Assembly (NCBI RefSeq): GCF_016755875.1
Contig: NZ_BNED01000005.1
Coordinates: 186,001 to 250,000 of the forward strand
Reading direction: 5' to 3'
From: Streptomyces spororaveus
Lineage (GTDB): Bacteria > Actinomycetota > Actinomycetes > Streptomycetales > Streptomycetaceae
DNA: 64,000 nt
Shown piece after piece: positions 38,768 to 47,767 of this stretch. Under the pieces are notes generated by a model. It saw only the letters and a program-made list of their open reading frames with translations. It had not been told where the DNA came from and made no database searches. Position 1 is the first letter of the stretch. Each line of letters opens with the position of its first letter. A program made the position numbers and the translations under genes.

Positions 38768-41659
38768 TCAGGGGGCGGGCCGCCCGGTGAGGGTGATCTC
38801 GGCGGCGCTGGTCCAGGGGCCGCGGCCGCCGGCCTCGGTCAGTGCTTTCAGGCGGAGGTAGCGGCCCTTCTTCGGCGCGAGCGCCGCGGACTTGGCGGCC
38901 GCGGTGTCGGCGAAGGTACCGCTCGCCACGGGTGGCCCCCAGTCGGCGGTGCTGTCGGACACGTAGACCTCGTATCCGCCGATCCGGCCGTTGACGCCGC
39001 CGTCCTGGCGCGGCAGGTAGCCGAGGCCGTCCACCGTGTAGCGGGCGCCGAGGTCGAGCTGGATCTCGTGCGGGAGCGGGGCGGGCTTCGCCGGGGACCA
39101 GGCGGTGTGCCACAGGGTGGCCGGGTTCCCGTCGAAGGCGTGCGCGGCTGCGCCGTTCTCGGCGGCGCTCTCCTGGCTGTCGGCGTGGACCAGGGACCAG
39201 GCGGACCGGTCGAGCGGAGCGGATGAGGAGGGCAGCGCCGCGGCCTCGGGGACGGCGGTGCCGGTGGCCGAGACGCTGAACGCGCCTGCCGTGGCGGGCG
39301 TCTTGACCCGGAGGACGCCGGAGCGGTCCGCCGGGTCGAAGTACCAGCCGGACGCGGCGGTGTCGTAGGCGGCCCTGGAGGACAGGCCCGTCAGGGGGCT
39401 CCCGTCCAGGGTGACGGTGGCGGGTGCGGTGGCCACGTGCAGGGTGAACTCGTAGGCCCGGGAGGCGGGTTTGCCGGTGTAGCTGCCGGTGGGGGCGCCC
39501 ACGGAGACGGTGACCGTACCGGAGCCGCCGGTCGGGGCGGCGACGTCGACCCGCTGGCGGGCGTAGGCGCCGGACTCGTGGGCGCGGGTGCGGCCGTCGT
39601 CCTCGTAGAGGCTGAAGGTGGAGGCACCGCGCGGGTGGATGTCGTAGGTGAGGGTCGAGACGGGCTTCTCGCCCGTGTGGTTCATCTGCGGCCACATCGG
39701 TACGACGGCGCCGCCCTTGACGAAGAGCGGCAGGGTCTCCAGCGGCGCCTGGTACCCGTTCAGCCAGCCCGGGCCCGCGTAGGTACGGCCCGTCCAGTAG
39801 TCGGTCCAGGTCCCGGCGGGGAGGTAGATGCCGTCGCGGACGGAGGTGTCGGAGACGACGGGTGCGACGAGCAGGGAGTCACCGGCCATGAACTGGCCGC
39901 TGGTGAGGTTGCCGCGGGCCACCGGGTCGTCGGGGTACTCCAGGACCATGGCGCGGGTGCTGGGCACGCCGCTCTCGTGGGCGACGCGGCTCATCGTGTA
40001 CAGGTACGGCATCAACCGCATCTTGAGCTGCAGGTACTTGCGGTTGATGGACAGGTACGGCTCGGCGAACCGCCAGGGCTGCTTGTCGTGGTAGCCGGCG
40101 GACGGGCCGGTCGCGCCCCAGCCGGACATGGTCATGAAGGCCGGGGTGAAGGCCTTCCACTGCAGGTCCCGGGTGTACGTCTGCGGGCTGCCGCCGAAGA
40201 TGCCGTCGATGTCGCCGGCCGCGTAGTTGAGGCCGGACAGACCCGCTCCGGTGATGGCGGGGACGTGCCAGCGCATGTCGTCCCAGGTGCCGTACGTGTC
40301 GCCGGTCCAGACGACGGCGTTGCGCTGGGTGCCCGCCCAGCCGTCGACGGTCCAGACGAAGCGGCGGGCGTCGGAGTTCTTCTCGATCCCGTCCACGGCC
40401 TGCCGCACGCCGTCGAAGGCGTACTTGTAGCCGCTGCCGATCCAGGCCACGTCGGTCTTCACGCCCCGGCTGCCGGCCGTGCCCACCTCGTCGGCGATGG
40501 ACCCGAGGCCGGTGGAGGTCCACAGGCCGGTCTGGAAGCCCTTGGCCTTCAGGGCGTCGACGGTCGACTTGAGGGGCGCGGTGTAGCCGCAGCCGTAGCC
40601 GTCGTTGGGCAGGAACCAGCCCGAGGGCATGTCGGCGGCCCGGGCGTCGGCCGCGTAACCGACGACGTCGGGGGTGGTTTGGTGGCGGAGCCGGTCGTGA
40701 TCGCCCTGGTAGTCGGGGTTGGAGGCGTTGAAGCAGTCGGCGTTGCCGAGCTCGAAGCCCCACATCGGGGCCAGGAAGGGCTTGCCGCTGACGTCGGTGT
40801 ACGCGTCGAGCACGGACTTGAGGGAGTCGCCGGTGAAGTACCAGGCGTCGAAGCGCTTCTCGTCGTGGGTGAGGGTGGTGGGCGCGTCGAAGCCGTAGGA
40901 GCCCGGGGCCCAGGTGTTGCGCATGGCGCCGTAGCCGTTGGTGGACATGTAGAAGGGGGCGGGGCTGGCGTTGTCGTTCTCACGCCACTTGTTGTCGACG
41001 GCGACCGGGACGGTCTTCCCGCGCAGCGCCCACTCGCCCAGGCGCAGGCCCGTGCCGTAGAACTGCTCGTCCGCGCCCCGGGCCAGGTACTGGGTGGTGC
41101 GGCCGCCGGTCCAGCTGGTGGGCCGGGTCTCCTGCCAGACGGGGGTGGTGTTGTCCGCGCGGTAGACGGAGAACCGCAGGGGCTTCTTGTTGACCCGGAT
41201 CGAGAGGGATCCGGTGGTGATCCGGTAGTACGCGCCGGCGTCCGACCAGCTCGTGGGCACGGAACCGAAGTCGGTGGTGGGGGCGAGGTCGGTGCCGGCC
41301 GGATCGTCGGTGAAGGACCCGTCGGGCGAGAGCCAGAGGCGGAAGATGTCGGCGCGGGCGACCACCACGCGGGCCTTGGCGCCGCCGGAGGCCGTGACGG
41401 TGAAGGTGTTCCCGGACCGGGTGAAGCCGGTGACGTCGCCGGCCGTTGCCGTGGCCTCGGCGGGGCCGGCAGGGGCGGAGGCTGAGGCGGAGGCCGGTAA
41501 GGCGACCGGTCCGGCGGCGGCCAGACCCGCGACGGTGAGGGCGGCGGCGAGCAGGGCGACGGCCGGGGTGCGCCGCCTGCGCCCCCGCCGCGCCGCGTGA
41601 ACTCGGCTGCCTGACGGGCCTTGCCGACCCTGGCTCCTGCGGATGCTTGGCAGTCTCAT
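38768..41659 (-). CDS. Secreted GH31 family glycosidase with C-terminal discoidin (F5/8 C, CBM32-like) domain
   Basis: 963-aa exported enzyme. Long signal peptide (about residues 1-62 with an Arg-rich n-region, cleaved after ASA). An N-terminal beta-sandwich (80-220) is followed by the GH31 (beta/alpha)8 barrel (about 250-600): PMWGFELGNADCFN, GWFLPNDGYGCGY, KTDVAWIGSGYKYAFDG with the likely nucleophile Asp, and VWTGDTYGTWDDMRWH with the likely acid/base Asp. Then DUF5110-like and C-terminal beta domains and a discoidin-like carbohydrate-binding module (about 815-960, ATLWHTAWSP, LDLGARYTVDGLGYLPR). The DVAW nucleophile segment recalls alpha-N-acetylgalactosaminidase-type GH31 members more than alpha-glucosidases; that is an inference. 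GAGGAG lies 7 nt before ATG 41659. Confidence 0.9.
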   Translation of the reverse strand: MRLPSIRRSQGRQGPSGSRVHAARRGRRRRTPAVALLAAALTVAGLAAAGPVALPASASASAPAGPAEATATAGDVTGFTRSGNTFTVTASGGAKARVVVARADIFRLWLSPDGSFTDDPAGTDLAPTTDFGSVPTSWSDAGAYYRITTGSLSIRVNKKPLRFSVYRADNTTPVWQETRPTSWTGGRTTQYLARGADEQFYGTGLRLGEWALRGKTVPVAVDNKWRENDNASPAPFYMSTNGYGAMRNTWAPGSYGFDAPTTLTHDEKRFDAWYFTGDSLKSVLDAYTDVSGKPFLAPMWGFELGNADCFNASNPDYQGDHDRLRHQTTPDVVGYAADARAADMPSGWFLPNDGYGCGYTAPLKSTVDALKAKGFQTGLWTSTGLGSIADEVGTAGSRGVKTDVAWIGSGYKYAFDGVRQAVDGIEKNSDARRFVWTVDGWAGTQRNAVVWTGDTYGTWDDMRWHVPAITGAGLSGLNYAAGDIDGIFGGSPQTYTRDLQWKAFTPAFMTMSGWGATGPSAGYHDKQPWRFAEPYLSINRKYLQLKMRLMPYLYTMSRVAHESGVPSTRAMVLEYPDDPVARGNLTSGQFMAGDSLLVAPVVSDTSVRDGIYLPAGTWTDYWTGRTYAGPGWLNGYQAPLETLPLFVKGGAVVPMWPQMNHTGEKPVSTLTYDIHPRGASTFSLYEDDGRTRAHESGAYARQRVDVAAPTGGSGTVTVSVGAPTGSYTGKPASRAYEFTLHVATAPATVTLDGSPLTGLSSRAAYDTAASGWYFDPADRSGVLRVKTPATAGAFSVSATGTAVPEAAALPSSSAPLDRSAWSLVHADSQESAAENGAAAHAFDGNPATLWHTAWSPAKPAPLPHEIQLDLGARYTVDGLGYLPRQDGGVNGRIGGYEVYVSDSTADWGPPVASGTFADTAAAKSAALAPKKGRYLRLKALTEAGGRGPWTSAAEITLTGRPAP

Positions 41660-41969
41660 GGGGCAGCTCCTCGTGCGGTCCGGACACGGACACAGCTCCT
41701 TGGCATGCTCCCGGCAAGATAGCGCTCCGACGGGCCTCAGTGAAAGATGATGCTCGAAGTCGACTGTCATCAAGCATGTTTGAGCATCCATCAGGTGAAC
41801 GTGAGGCCTGGAAGGTGGCCGTGGCCGTCTCCGTACGGGAGGGCGCGGCACCGGCCGAGGCAGGACGGTACGCTCCGGGACGCGTTCGGTCGGCCGTTGC
41901 GGCCAGGTCCGGCTATCGGCGGACGCCGTTCGCGGTTGCCGGATCGCTGAACGTCAAAGAGGGGGGCCG
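41660..41969. other. Divergent intergenic region between GH31 and phzF-like genes
   Basis: 310 bp without a supported gene. It contains an AT-richer patch with the inverted repeat GATGCTCGAA (41749-41758) and TTTGAGCATC (41779-41788), 9 of 10 bases matching, and a second GCATG half-site between. A plausible operator/promoter of the GH31 gene; no regulator gene adjoins it. From 41850 to 41969 I see only the leader of the PhzF gene. Confidence 0.6.
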
Positions 41970-42842
41970 ATGTCCTGGCGGGATGTCACGGTGGTTGATG
42001 CGTGCGTGCGGCGCGACGGCCGGGGCGGCAGCCCCACGGCCGTCACCGACGACGACCCGGCGGCGACGGACGCGGACCGGCGTGCGGTCGCCGCTGCGGC
42101 CGGCACCTCGCACGCGGCGTTCCTCGGCCCGGGGCGGACGCCGGACGGCGGCCGGCCGGTCCGGTTCTTCACCGCCACCGCCGAACTGTCCGGCTGCGGC
42201 CACGGCACTGTTGCCGCGCAGGCCGTCCGGTTGACCCGCACCACGCTGGGCGGGCTGAACGACCGCCAACACACCGGCGGGCGCACGTTCGACACCGTCG
42301 CGATCCGCCGCTCCGCCAGCATCGAGGTGTGGTTCGACCAGGGCCTCGTCGCGCTGCGTCACCCGGCACCGGACGAGCGCGCCGCGATCGTCGCCGCGCT
42401 CGGGCTCACCGCGGACGATCCGCATCCGACCGACGCGCCACGGATCGCCTCGCCCGGCGCGCCACGCATGCTGGTACCGGTCCACGACCGGTCGGCGCTG
42501 CTCCGAGTCCACCCACATCTCGGCAGGCTGACAGCGGCGTGCAGGCGGTACGGGCTACTCGGCTGTTTCGTGTACGTACCACCGGTGGGCGACCGACCGG
42601 GTGCGGCGCGGATGTTCGCGCCGGCGATCGGCGTCGACGAGGACGTCGCCAACGCCAACAGCACCGGCTGCCTGGCCGCCCACCTGCTCGACACGACAGG
42701 GGCGCGGACGGTCACGATCGAGGTGGAGCAGGGCGACACCCTCGGTCGACCGGCCAGCGTGCTCGCTTCGGCCCGACGCGGACCGGCGGGCATCACGACC
42801 CGGGTCGGCGGGTTGGCGGTGGTCCGCGACTCTCACGAATGA
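41970..42842 (+). CDS. PhzF-family isomerase/epimerase-like protein
   Basis: 290-aa PhzF/YddE-like protein with two related halves of a diaminopimelate-epimerase fold: SPTAVTDDDPA, SHAAFLGP and FTATAELSGCGHGTVAA in the first, CFVYVPPVGDRPG, ARMFAPAIGVDEDVANANSTGCLAAHL in the second (quoted in parts). PhzF enzymes isomerise small metabolites, the model being phenazine biosynthesis; no phenazine genes are nearby. Start ATG 41970 with AGAGGGG upstream. Confidence 0.88.
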   Translation: MSWRDVTVVDACVRRDGRGGSPTAVTDDDPAATDADRRAVAAAAGTSHAAFLGPGRTPDGGRPVRFFTATAELSGCGHGTVAAQAVRLTRTTLGGLNDRQHTGGRTFDTVAIRRSASIEVWFDQGLVALRHPAPDERAAIVAALGLTADDPHPTDAPRIASPGAPRMLVPVHDRSALLRVHPHLGRLTAACRRYGLLGCFVYVPPVGDRPGAARMFAPAIGVDEDVANANSTGCLAAHLLDTTGARTVTIEVEQGDTLGRPASVLASARRGPAGITTRVGGLAVVRDSHE

Positions 42843-42950
42843 CCCTCTCCGCGAGTTCCGCGAACGCCCCCTCGGCGACCGCGTTTCCGCAGGTGCTTCA
42901 TCCTCGTTCCCGCGCTCCGCGAAGAGCTCGATGTCGCCTGGCCCCGCCGT

Positions 42951-43175
42951 TTACCGGGCCGTCGGGAGCGGTGGGGTGACCGTGAGGACCGGTGGGGCCG
43001 GGGAGGACCAGTGGTGGCCGCAGGGGTCGAAGACCAGGATCACCGGCCGGCCCGGGCGCTGGCGCCAGGAGATGCGTTCGGGTGCGTCCGCGCACACCGG
43101 GCAGCAGGGCAGCGGGCGGGGGTCCGCACGGCACTCGGGAGCCGCCGTGAGCGGCGGGGCGTGCGGATCGCGCAT
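42951..43175 (-). CDS. Small Cys/His-rich hypothetical protein
   Basis: 74-aa protein. A zinc-ribbon-like pattern, CCPVC ... DPCGHHW (Cys26-Cys29 and Cys-His about 24 residues later), suggests metal binding; the rest is Pro-rich. GGGAG lies 5 nt before ATG 43175. It ends 108 bp from the convergent PhzF gene. Similar short proteins occur in other Streptomyces; function unknown. Confidence 0.65.
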   Translation of the reverse strand: MRDPHAPPLTAAPECRADPRPLPCCPVCADAPERISWRQRPGRPVILVFDPCGHHWSSPAPPVLTVTPPLPTAR

Positions 43176-43318
43176 GGAGGCTCCCTGGTCGTGCGGTTGG
43201 GCTGATCGCACTGTGCCATGGACCGGCCCGTGTGCGCACGGGCGAATCGTCCAGTGTTCCGGCTGGTCAGAGGTGCGGTCCTCAGGAGGAATCCGGTCCG
43301 CTCACGGGCACTTGGTGA

Positions 43319-43987
43319 TCAGCCACTCCCGCCGCCGGCCTCCACCAGGCCCGATTCGTACGCCGCGATCACCGCCTGCGCGCGGTCGCGGACACCCAGC
43401 TTGCCGAAGATGCCGGTGATGTGGTTCTTGACCGTGGAGACGCTGATGTCCAGTTCCGCGGCGATCTCGGCGTTGCCCCGGCCGGTGGCCATGAGCCGCC
43501 AGATCTCCAGCTCGCGCGGGGTGAGTTCGTGGGGGGTCCCGGCGGCCCACGACGGCGGCCGTGCGGGGGTCCGTACGTAGGCGGAGAGGAGCCGGCTGAG
43601 CAGCCGCGGCGCGACGGCGGCCTCGCCGGTGTGGACGATCCGGACCGCGGCGATCAGCTCTTCCGGGGAGATGTCCTTCGGCAGGAAGCCGTACGCGCCG
43701 GCGCGCAGGGCGGCGACCACGTACTCGTCCATGTCGAAGGTGCTGAGGGCCAGCACGCGGGTCTCCGGAAGCGTGCGCGCGAGTTCCTCGGTGGCCTTGA
43801 CCCCGTCCATGACCGGCATGCGGATGTCCATGACGACCACGTCGGGCCGTAGCCGCTGGGCGAGGGCCACGGCCCGGGCCCCGTCCTCGGCCTCGCCCAC
43901 GACCTCGACCTCCGGGTCGGGACCCAGGATCAGCGCCAGGCCGCGCCGGACCAGCGGCTGGTCGTCGGCGATGAGTACACGGATCAT
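43319..43987 (-). CDS. NarL/LuxR-family response regulator
   Basis: 222-aa response regulator. Receiver domain 1-120 with acidic pair Asp8-Asp9, phospho-acceptor Asp54 in VVVMDIRMP and Lys in LPKDISPEE near 105; LuxR-type HTH at about 152-215 (LTPRELEIWRLMATGRGNAEIA, quoted in part: TPRELEIWRLMATGRG). It follows its histidine kinase gene by 17 bp on the same strand. Probable target is the divergent MMPL gene beyond the kinase. Confidence 0.95.
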   Translation of the reverse strand: MIRVLIADDQPLVRRGLALILGPDPEVEVVGEAEDGARAVALAQRLRPDVVVMDIRMPVMDGVKATEELARTLPETRVLALSTFDMDEYVVAALRAGAYGFLPKDISPEELIAAVRIVHTGEAAVAPRLLSRLLSAYVRTPARPPSWAAGTPHELTPRELEIWRLMATGRGNAEIAAELDISVSTVKNHITGIFGKLGVRDRAQAVIAAYESGLVEAGGGSG

Positions 43988-44004
43988 CCGTGCGGTTCCT
44001 CTCT

Positions 44005-45261
44005 TCAGGGGGTGTCTCGGACAGGGAGGGGGATCCGTGCCGCCACCCGGAATCCACCGCCGGCGAGGGCGGCGGCCTCCAGGGTTCCGCCCTGCAGGGC
44101 GACCCGCTCGTGCATGCCGATCAGACCGTACCCGGAGCGCGCCGCGGGGCGTGCGGGCGGTGCCTGTGCTCCCGCCCCGTCGTCGCGCACCTCCACGCCC
44201 ACCTCGTCCCCGTGGTACGTGAGCCGTACGTGGGCCCGCGCCCTGCCCGCGTGCTTGCGGGTGTTGGTCAGGGCCTCCTGGACGATCCGGAAGACGGTGA
44301 GGCCCACCGTGGGCGGGAGCGGGCGGACCGCTCCGTCCACCGTGAACTCGGTCTCCGTCCCGGCCAGCCGTGACTCCGTGATGATCCGGGCCAGGTCGTC
44401 GGCCCCGGGCTGCGGCGCCGGCGGGGTGGCCTCCGGTTCCTCCCCGGCGCGCAGTACGTCGAGGAGTTGGCGCATCTCGCGCAACGCCATCCGCCCTGAG
44501 TCCTCCAGGGTGACCAGTGCTTCCCGGGACGCCTCGGGGTCGTAGGCCAGGTTGGCCCGCGCCCCGCCGGCCATCAGCTGCATGGTGGTGATGTGGTGGG
44601 CGACGATGTCGTGCAGTTCGCGCGCGATCCGCCGCCGCTCGTCGGCGACCGCCCGGTCGGCGTGCCGCATCCGCTGGGCCTCGGCCTCCCGTTGCCGGTG
44701 GTTGACCACCACGGCCGCGGTGACCGTGATGAGGGCGGCCACCGCGTTTCCGGCCAGACCCCACCAGCCGTAGGGCAGCGGCCAGCCGCTCTGGCCCGCG
44801 GACACGAGCGGTACCGCGGCGGCCACCGTCACCGCGACCACGGCGGGGCGGCAGGCCCTGACCACCGAGTAGAGGGCGACCGTGAGGCTGAGGGTGAAGT
44901 GCGGGGACAGCGGGGCGGCCATGTTCACGAGGGCGCCCAGGGCCAGTACGGCGGCGAGGACCGGCAGCGGGTGGACGCGCCGGGCGAGCAGGGTCATCGC
45001 CGAGACGACCAGCAGGGCGGCCGCGGTCACGCTGAGGGACCTGCCCTCGGTCAGGGCTCCCAGGGAGAACCCGACGAGGTCCGTGGCGCCGGCCGCCGTC
45101 GCCACGAGCGCGTCGTTGCGCGTCCACGGTCCGCGCTCGGCACCTCCGTCCGCGCCTTTGGCCTCGGCGCTGCCCGTACCCGCGGCAGCGGCAGCGGCCG
45201 CAACCGAATCCGCACCCATGCCCGCCCCCATACCCGCCCGTCCTGTCCCCCGGTGATCCAT
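44005..45261 (-). CDS. Two-component sensor histidine kinase (HisKA_3 type)
   Basis: 418-aa kinase. Residues 1-45 are a Gly/Ala/Met-rich leader, then about five hydrophobic segments (55-185) form the sensor; the dimerisation/phospho-acceptor box is RRIARELHDIVAHHIT (His217) and the ATPase has IVQEALTNTRKHA (N box), VEVRDDGAG and GYGLIGMHERV (G boxes). No large extracellular loop, so it senses within or at the membrane, as in the LiaS/DesK-like group. ATG 45261 is tentative; an earlier in-frame ATG adds nine residues. Confidence 0.93.
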   Translation of the reverse strand: MDHRGTGRAGMGAGMGADSVAAAAAAAGTGSAEAKGADGGAERGPWTRNDALVATAAGATDLVGFSLGALTEGRSLSVTAAALLVVSAMTLLARRVHPLPVLAAVLALGALVNMAAPLSPHFTLSLTVALYSVVRACRPAVVAVTVAAAVPLVSAGQSGWPLPYGWWGLAGNAVAALITVTAAVVVNHRQREAEAQRMRHADRAVADERRRIARELHDIVAHHITTMQLMAGGARANLAYDPEASREALVTLEDSGRMALREMRQLLDVLRAGEEPEATPPAPQPGADDLARIITESRLAGTETEFTVDGAVRPLPPTVGLTVFRIVQEALTNTRKHAGRARAHVRLTYHGDEVGVEVRDDGAGAQAPPARPAARSGYGLIGMHERVALQGGTLEAAALAGGGFRVAARIPLPVRDTP

Positions 45262-45309
45262 TCTGGCACCGGCCGCCGCCCCTGCCACCCGACCGGGGTC
45301 GGGGCCCGT

Positions 45310-45355
45310 ACCAGGACCGGAGTCCTGGTCGGCGCGGGAGGCCGGACCCTGGTCC
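45310..45355. promoter_or_regulatory. Two palindromes in the kinase/MMPL divergent region
   Basis: ACCAGGAC-N4-GTCCTGGT (45310-45329) and GGACC-CT-GGTCC (45344-45355) share GACC/GGTC-like half-sites and lie about 100-150 bp before the MMPL start. They are plausible binding sites for the adjacent NarL-type regulator. Confidence 0.55.
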
Positions 45356-45459
45356 CGGGGTGCGGATCCTCCCCCGACCCGACGTTTCGCCCGCTCGCCC
45401 CTGATGGTCTGGAGTCAGGCCGGGAACCCCCGGCCGGCACCGCACAGACCGGAGGAAAT

Positions 45460-47664
45460 GTGATCCGCGCCCTGACCGGATTCTCGACGAGAAGTCCGTG
45501 GAAGGTCATCGCCCTGTGGGCGGTCCTGGGATTGGCGGCGGCCGTCCTGGGCCAGGCGTTCGTCTTCCGCGCCGTCCAGACCGGCAACGGCGGGTTCCTG
45601 CCCGCGCAGTACGACTCGGCGGCCGCTCTGAAGATCGCCGAGGAGCGGTTCGGGGCGAAGCCGGACGCCAACCTCCTGACGGTACTGGTGGCCCGGTCGG
45701 ACGGGGCACCCCTCGGCGCCGCCGACGAGCAGCGCATCGACGCGCAGGCCGCACGGCTGGCCCGCGAGCGCGTCGTCATGCCCAGGACCGAGGAGACGAT
45801 GCCGCTCGCGCAGGACCACTCGCAGGTCCCCCGGGTCAGCCCGGCCATGACGGCGCCCGACCGCACCTTCCGGCTGCTGACCGTCGAACTGACCGGGAAT
45901 CCCGCCGATCCCGGGGTGCAGGACACCTACCGGGCGTTCCGCGACTCGACCCGGGACGCTCTGGCGGAGGAGGGCCTGCGCACCGGCTTCACGGGCGGCA
46001 TCGCCGACCGCGTGGACACGACGGAGGCGGAGGAGACCCGCTCGAAGGCCGTCGGCATCGCCATGCTCGCGGTCATCGTCCTGTTGCACGTGCTCGTCTT
46101 CCGCAGCGCCCTGGCCGCCCTGCTGCCGCTGCTCGCGGTCACCGTCATCGGGGGCGCCGCGGCGGGCGCGGTGGTGGGCGCCGCGCTGCTGACCGGAATC
46201 GGGCTCTCGGAGTCCACACCGAGTCTGATCAGTGTGGTGCTGATGGGCATCGGCATCGACTACTTCCTGTTCCTCCTCTTCCGCTTCCGGGAGCAACTGC
46301 GCGAGCACCCCGAGCAGTCCGGGCGCGAAGCGGCCGCCCATGTCGCCGGGCGGGTGGGTACGGCCATCACCTCCGCGGCCCTGACCATCGTCGCCGCCTT
46401 CGCCACGCTCGGGGTCGCCTCCTTCGGCCAGTTCCGGGTGCTCGGTCCGGCCATCGCCCTGTCGGTGCTGGTGATGCTGCTGGGCAGCCTGACCCTGATG
46501 CCGGCCCTGCTAGCGGTCACCGGCCGCAAGATGTTCTGGCCGTCCCGGGCCCTGCGGCACGAGCCCCGCGCGGGGTCCGCCGCGCGGATGGGCGACCGGG
46601 TCGCGCGCCGGCCGTTCGTCCTGGTCCTGGCCTCGGTGGCGCTGCTCGGCACGCTGGCCGCCGGAGTCGTGGGGGTACGCATGGACTACGGGCAGAGCGG
46701 TGGGGGCGGCGAGCGCACCGCCGCCACGGCCACCGCGGCGGAGATCTCCCGCGCCCTGCCGGCCGGGGTGTCGGATCCGACGAGCGTTTTCGTCACCGCT
46801 TCCGACGGCGCGGCTCTGAGCGCCGAACGCCTCGGCGGACTGTCCGAGGCGCTCGCCGGGGTGGGCGGTGTGGGCCAGGTCGCGCGGACGGTACTGACCG
46901 AGGACCGGCGGGCGGCGCGGATCGACCTGTTCCTGACCGCCGATCCGCAGGGGCAGGCCGCGCGCGATCTGGTGACGGGCCCGGTCCGGGCCGCGGTCGC
47001 GGCGCACACTCCCGACGGTACGCAGGCGCACGTGGGCGGCACGGCGGCCGTCTTCGCCGACATCGCCACCGCGGTGGACAAGGACCTGCGGGTGGTCTTC
47101 CCGGTGGCGGCGGCGCTCATCGCGCTGATCCTGCTCGCCCTGCTGCGCAGCCTGCTGGCACCGGTGATCCTGCTGGCCTCGGTCGGGCTGGGCTTCGCGG
47201 CCACCCTCGGCGCCTCGACCCTGGTGTTCCAGCACGCGCTGGACCGCCCCGGGGTGGACTTCACCCTGCCGCTCGTGCTGTTCCTGTTCGTGGTCGCGCT
47301 GGGCACCGACTACAACATCCTGATGAGCGACCGGATCCGGGAGGAGATGGCCCGGCCCGGTCCGGCCCGCGCCGCCGTGGGGCGCGCCGTGCGGCACACG
47401 GCGCCCGCCATCGCCACGGCGGGCCTGGTGCTGGCCGCGTCCTTCGGCAGCCTGGCCGTCACCCCCGCCCCGTCCACCCAGCAGATCGGTTTCGCGACGG
47501 CCCTCGGGATCATGCTCTCCGCCTTCGTCCTGTCGATCGTGCTGGTGCCCGCGCTGGCCGCCCTTCTGGGCCGGTCGATGTGGTGGCCGGTGCGTCCGCG
47601 CCACCCTGAGCGGGACATCGACGCGGACCGGCGGCCGAGCACGGACCGGGTGCTGGTCGGCTGA
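45460..47664 (+). CDS. MMPL/RND-family membrane transporter
   Basis: 734-aa membrane protein with the typical two-fold plan: TM1 (15-35), large extracytoplasmic loop (40-195), TM2-6 (200-360, with GIGIDYFLFLLFRFRE), second TM and loop (385-545), TM8-12 (550-710, with ALGTDYNILMSDRIREEM). The GIDY and GTDY residues are those used for proton coupling in MmpL proteins. It should export lipid or a hydrophobic antibiotic. GTG 45460 with GGAGGA close upstream. The divergent two-component system probably controls it. Confidence 0.93.
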   Translation: MIRALTGFSTRSPWKVIALWAVLGLAAAVLGQAFVFRAVQTGNGGFLPAQYDSAAALKIAEERFGAKPDANLLTVLVARSDGAPLGAADEQRIDAQAARLARERVVMPRTEETMPLAQDHSQVPRVSPAMTAPDRTFRLLTVELTGNPADPGVQDTYRAFRDSTRDALAEEGLRTGFTGGIADRVDTTEAEETRSKAVGIAMLAVIVLLHVLVFRSALAALLPLLAVTVIGGAAAGAVVGAALLTGIGLSESTPSLISVVLMGIGIDYFLFLLFRFREQLREHPEQSGREAAAHVAGRVGTAITSAALTIVAAFATLGVASFGQFRVLGPAIALSVLVMLLGSLTLMPALLAVTGRKMFWPSRALRHEPRAGSAARMGDRVARRPFVLVLASVALLGTLAAGVVGVRMDYGQSGGGGERTAATATAAEISRALPAGVSDPTSVFVTASDGAALSAERLGGLSEALAGVGGVGQVARTVLTEDRRAARIDLFLTADPQGQAARDLVTGPVRAAVAAHTPDGTQAHVGGTAAVFADIATAVDKDLRVVFPVAAALIALILLALLRSLLAPVILLASVGLGFAATLGASTLVFQHALDRPGVDFTLPLVLFLFVVALGTDYNILMSDRIREEMARPGPARAAVGRAVRHTAPAIATAGLVLAASFGSLAVTPAPSTQQIGFATALGIMLSAFVLSIVLVPALAALLGRSMWWPVRPRHPERDIDADRRPSTDRVLVG

Positions 47665-47683
47665 GCGACAGCCCCGGGCATGA

Positions 47684-47747
47684 CGAAGGCGCCGCCGCGC
47701 GCGGGACCGTACGGTCGTACGGGGCCCTGCGTGCGGCGGCGCCTTCG
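47684..47747. terminator. Bidirectional terminator between MMPL and betaine ABC genes
   Basis: Perfect 15-bp inverted repeat (CGAAGGCGCCGCCGC and reverse complement) around a 34-nt loop that itself contains GTAC-rich pairing. It sits in the 103-bp gap between convergent genes. Confidence 0.85.
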
Positions 47748-47767
47748 CCGTCCGGCCGCCTTCGGTG

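Noticed and set aside
39437..41485. 682-codon plus-strand frame antisense to the GH31 gene
   Set aside because: Composition typical of antisense shadows (Val/Gly/Glu/Ala runs); the opposite frame is a complete GH31 enzyme.
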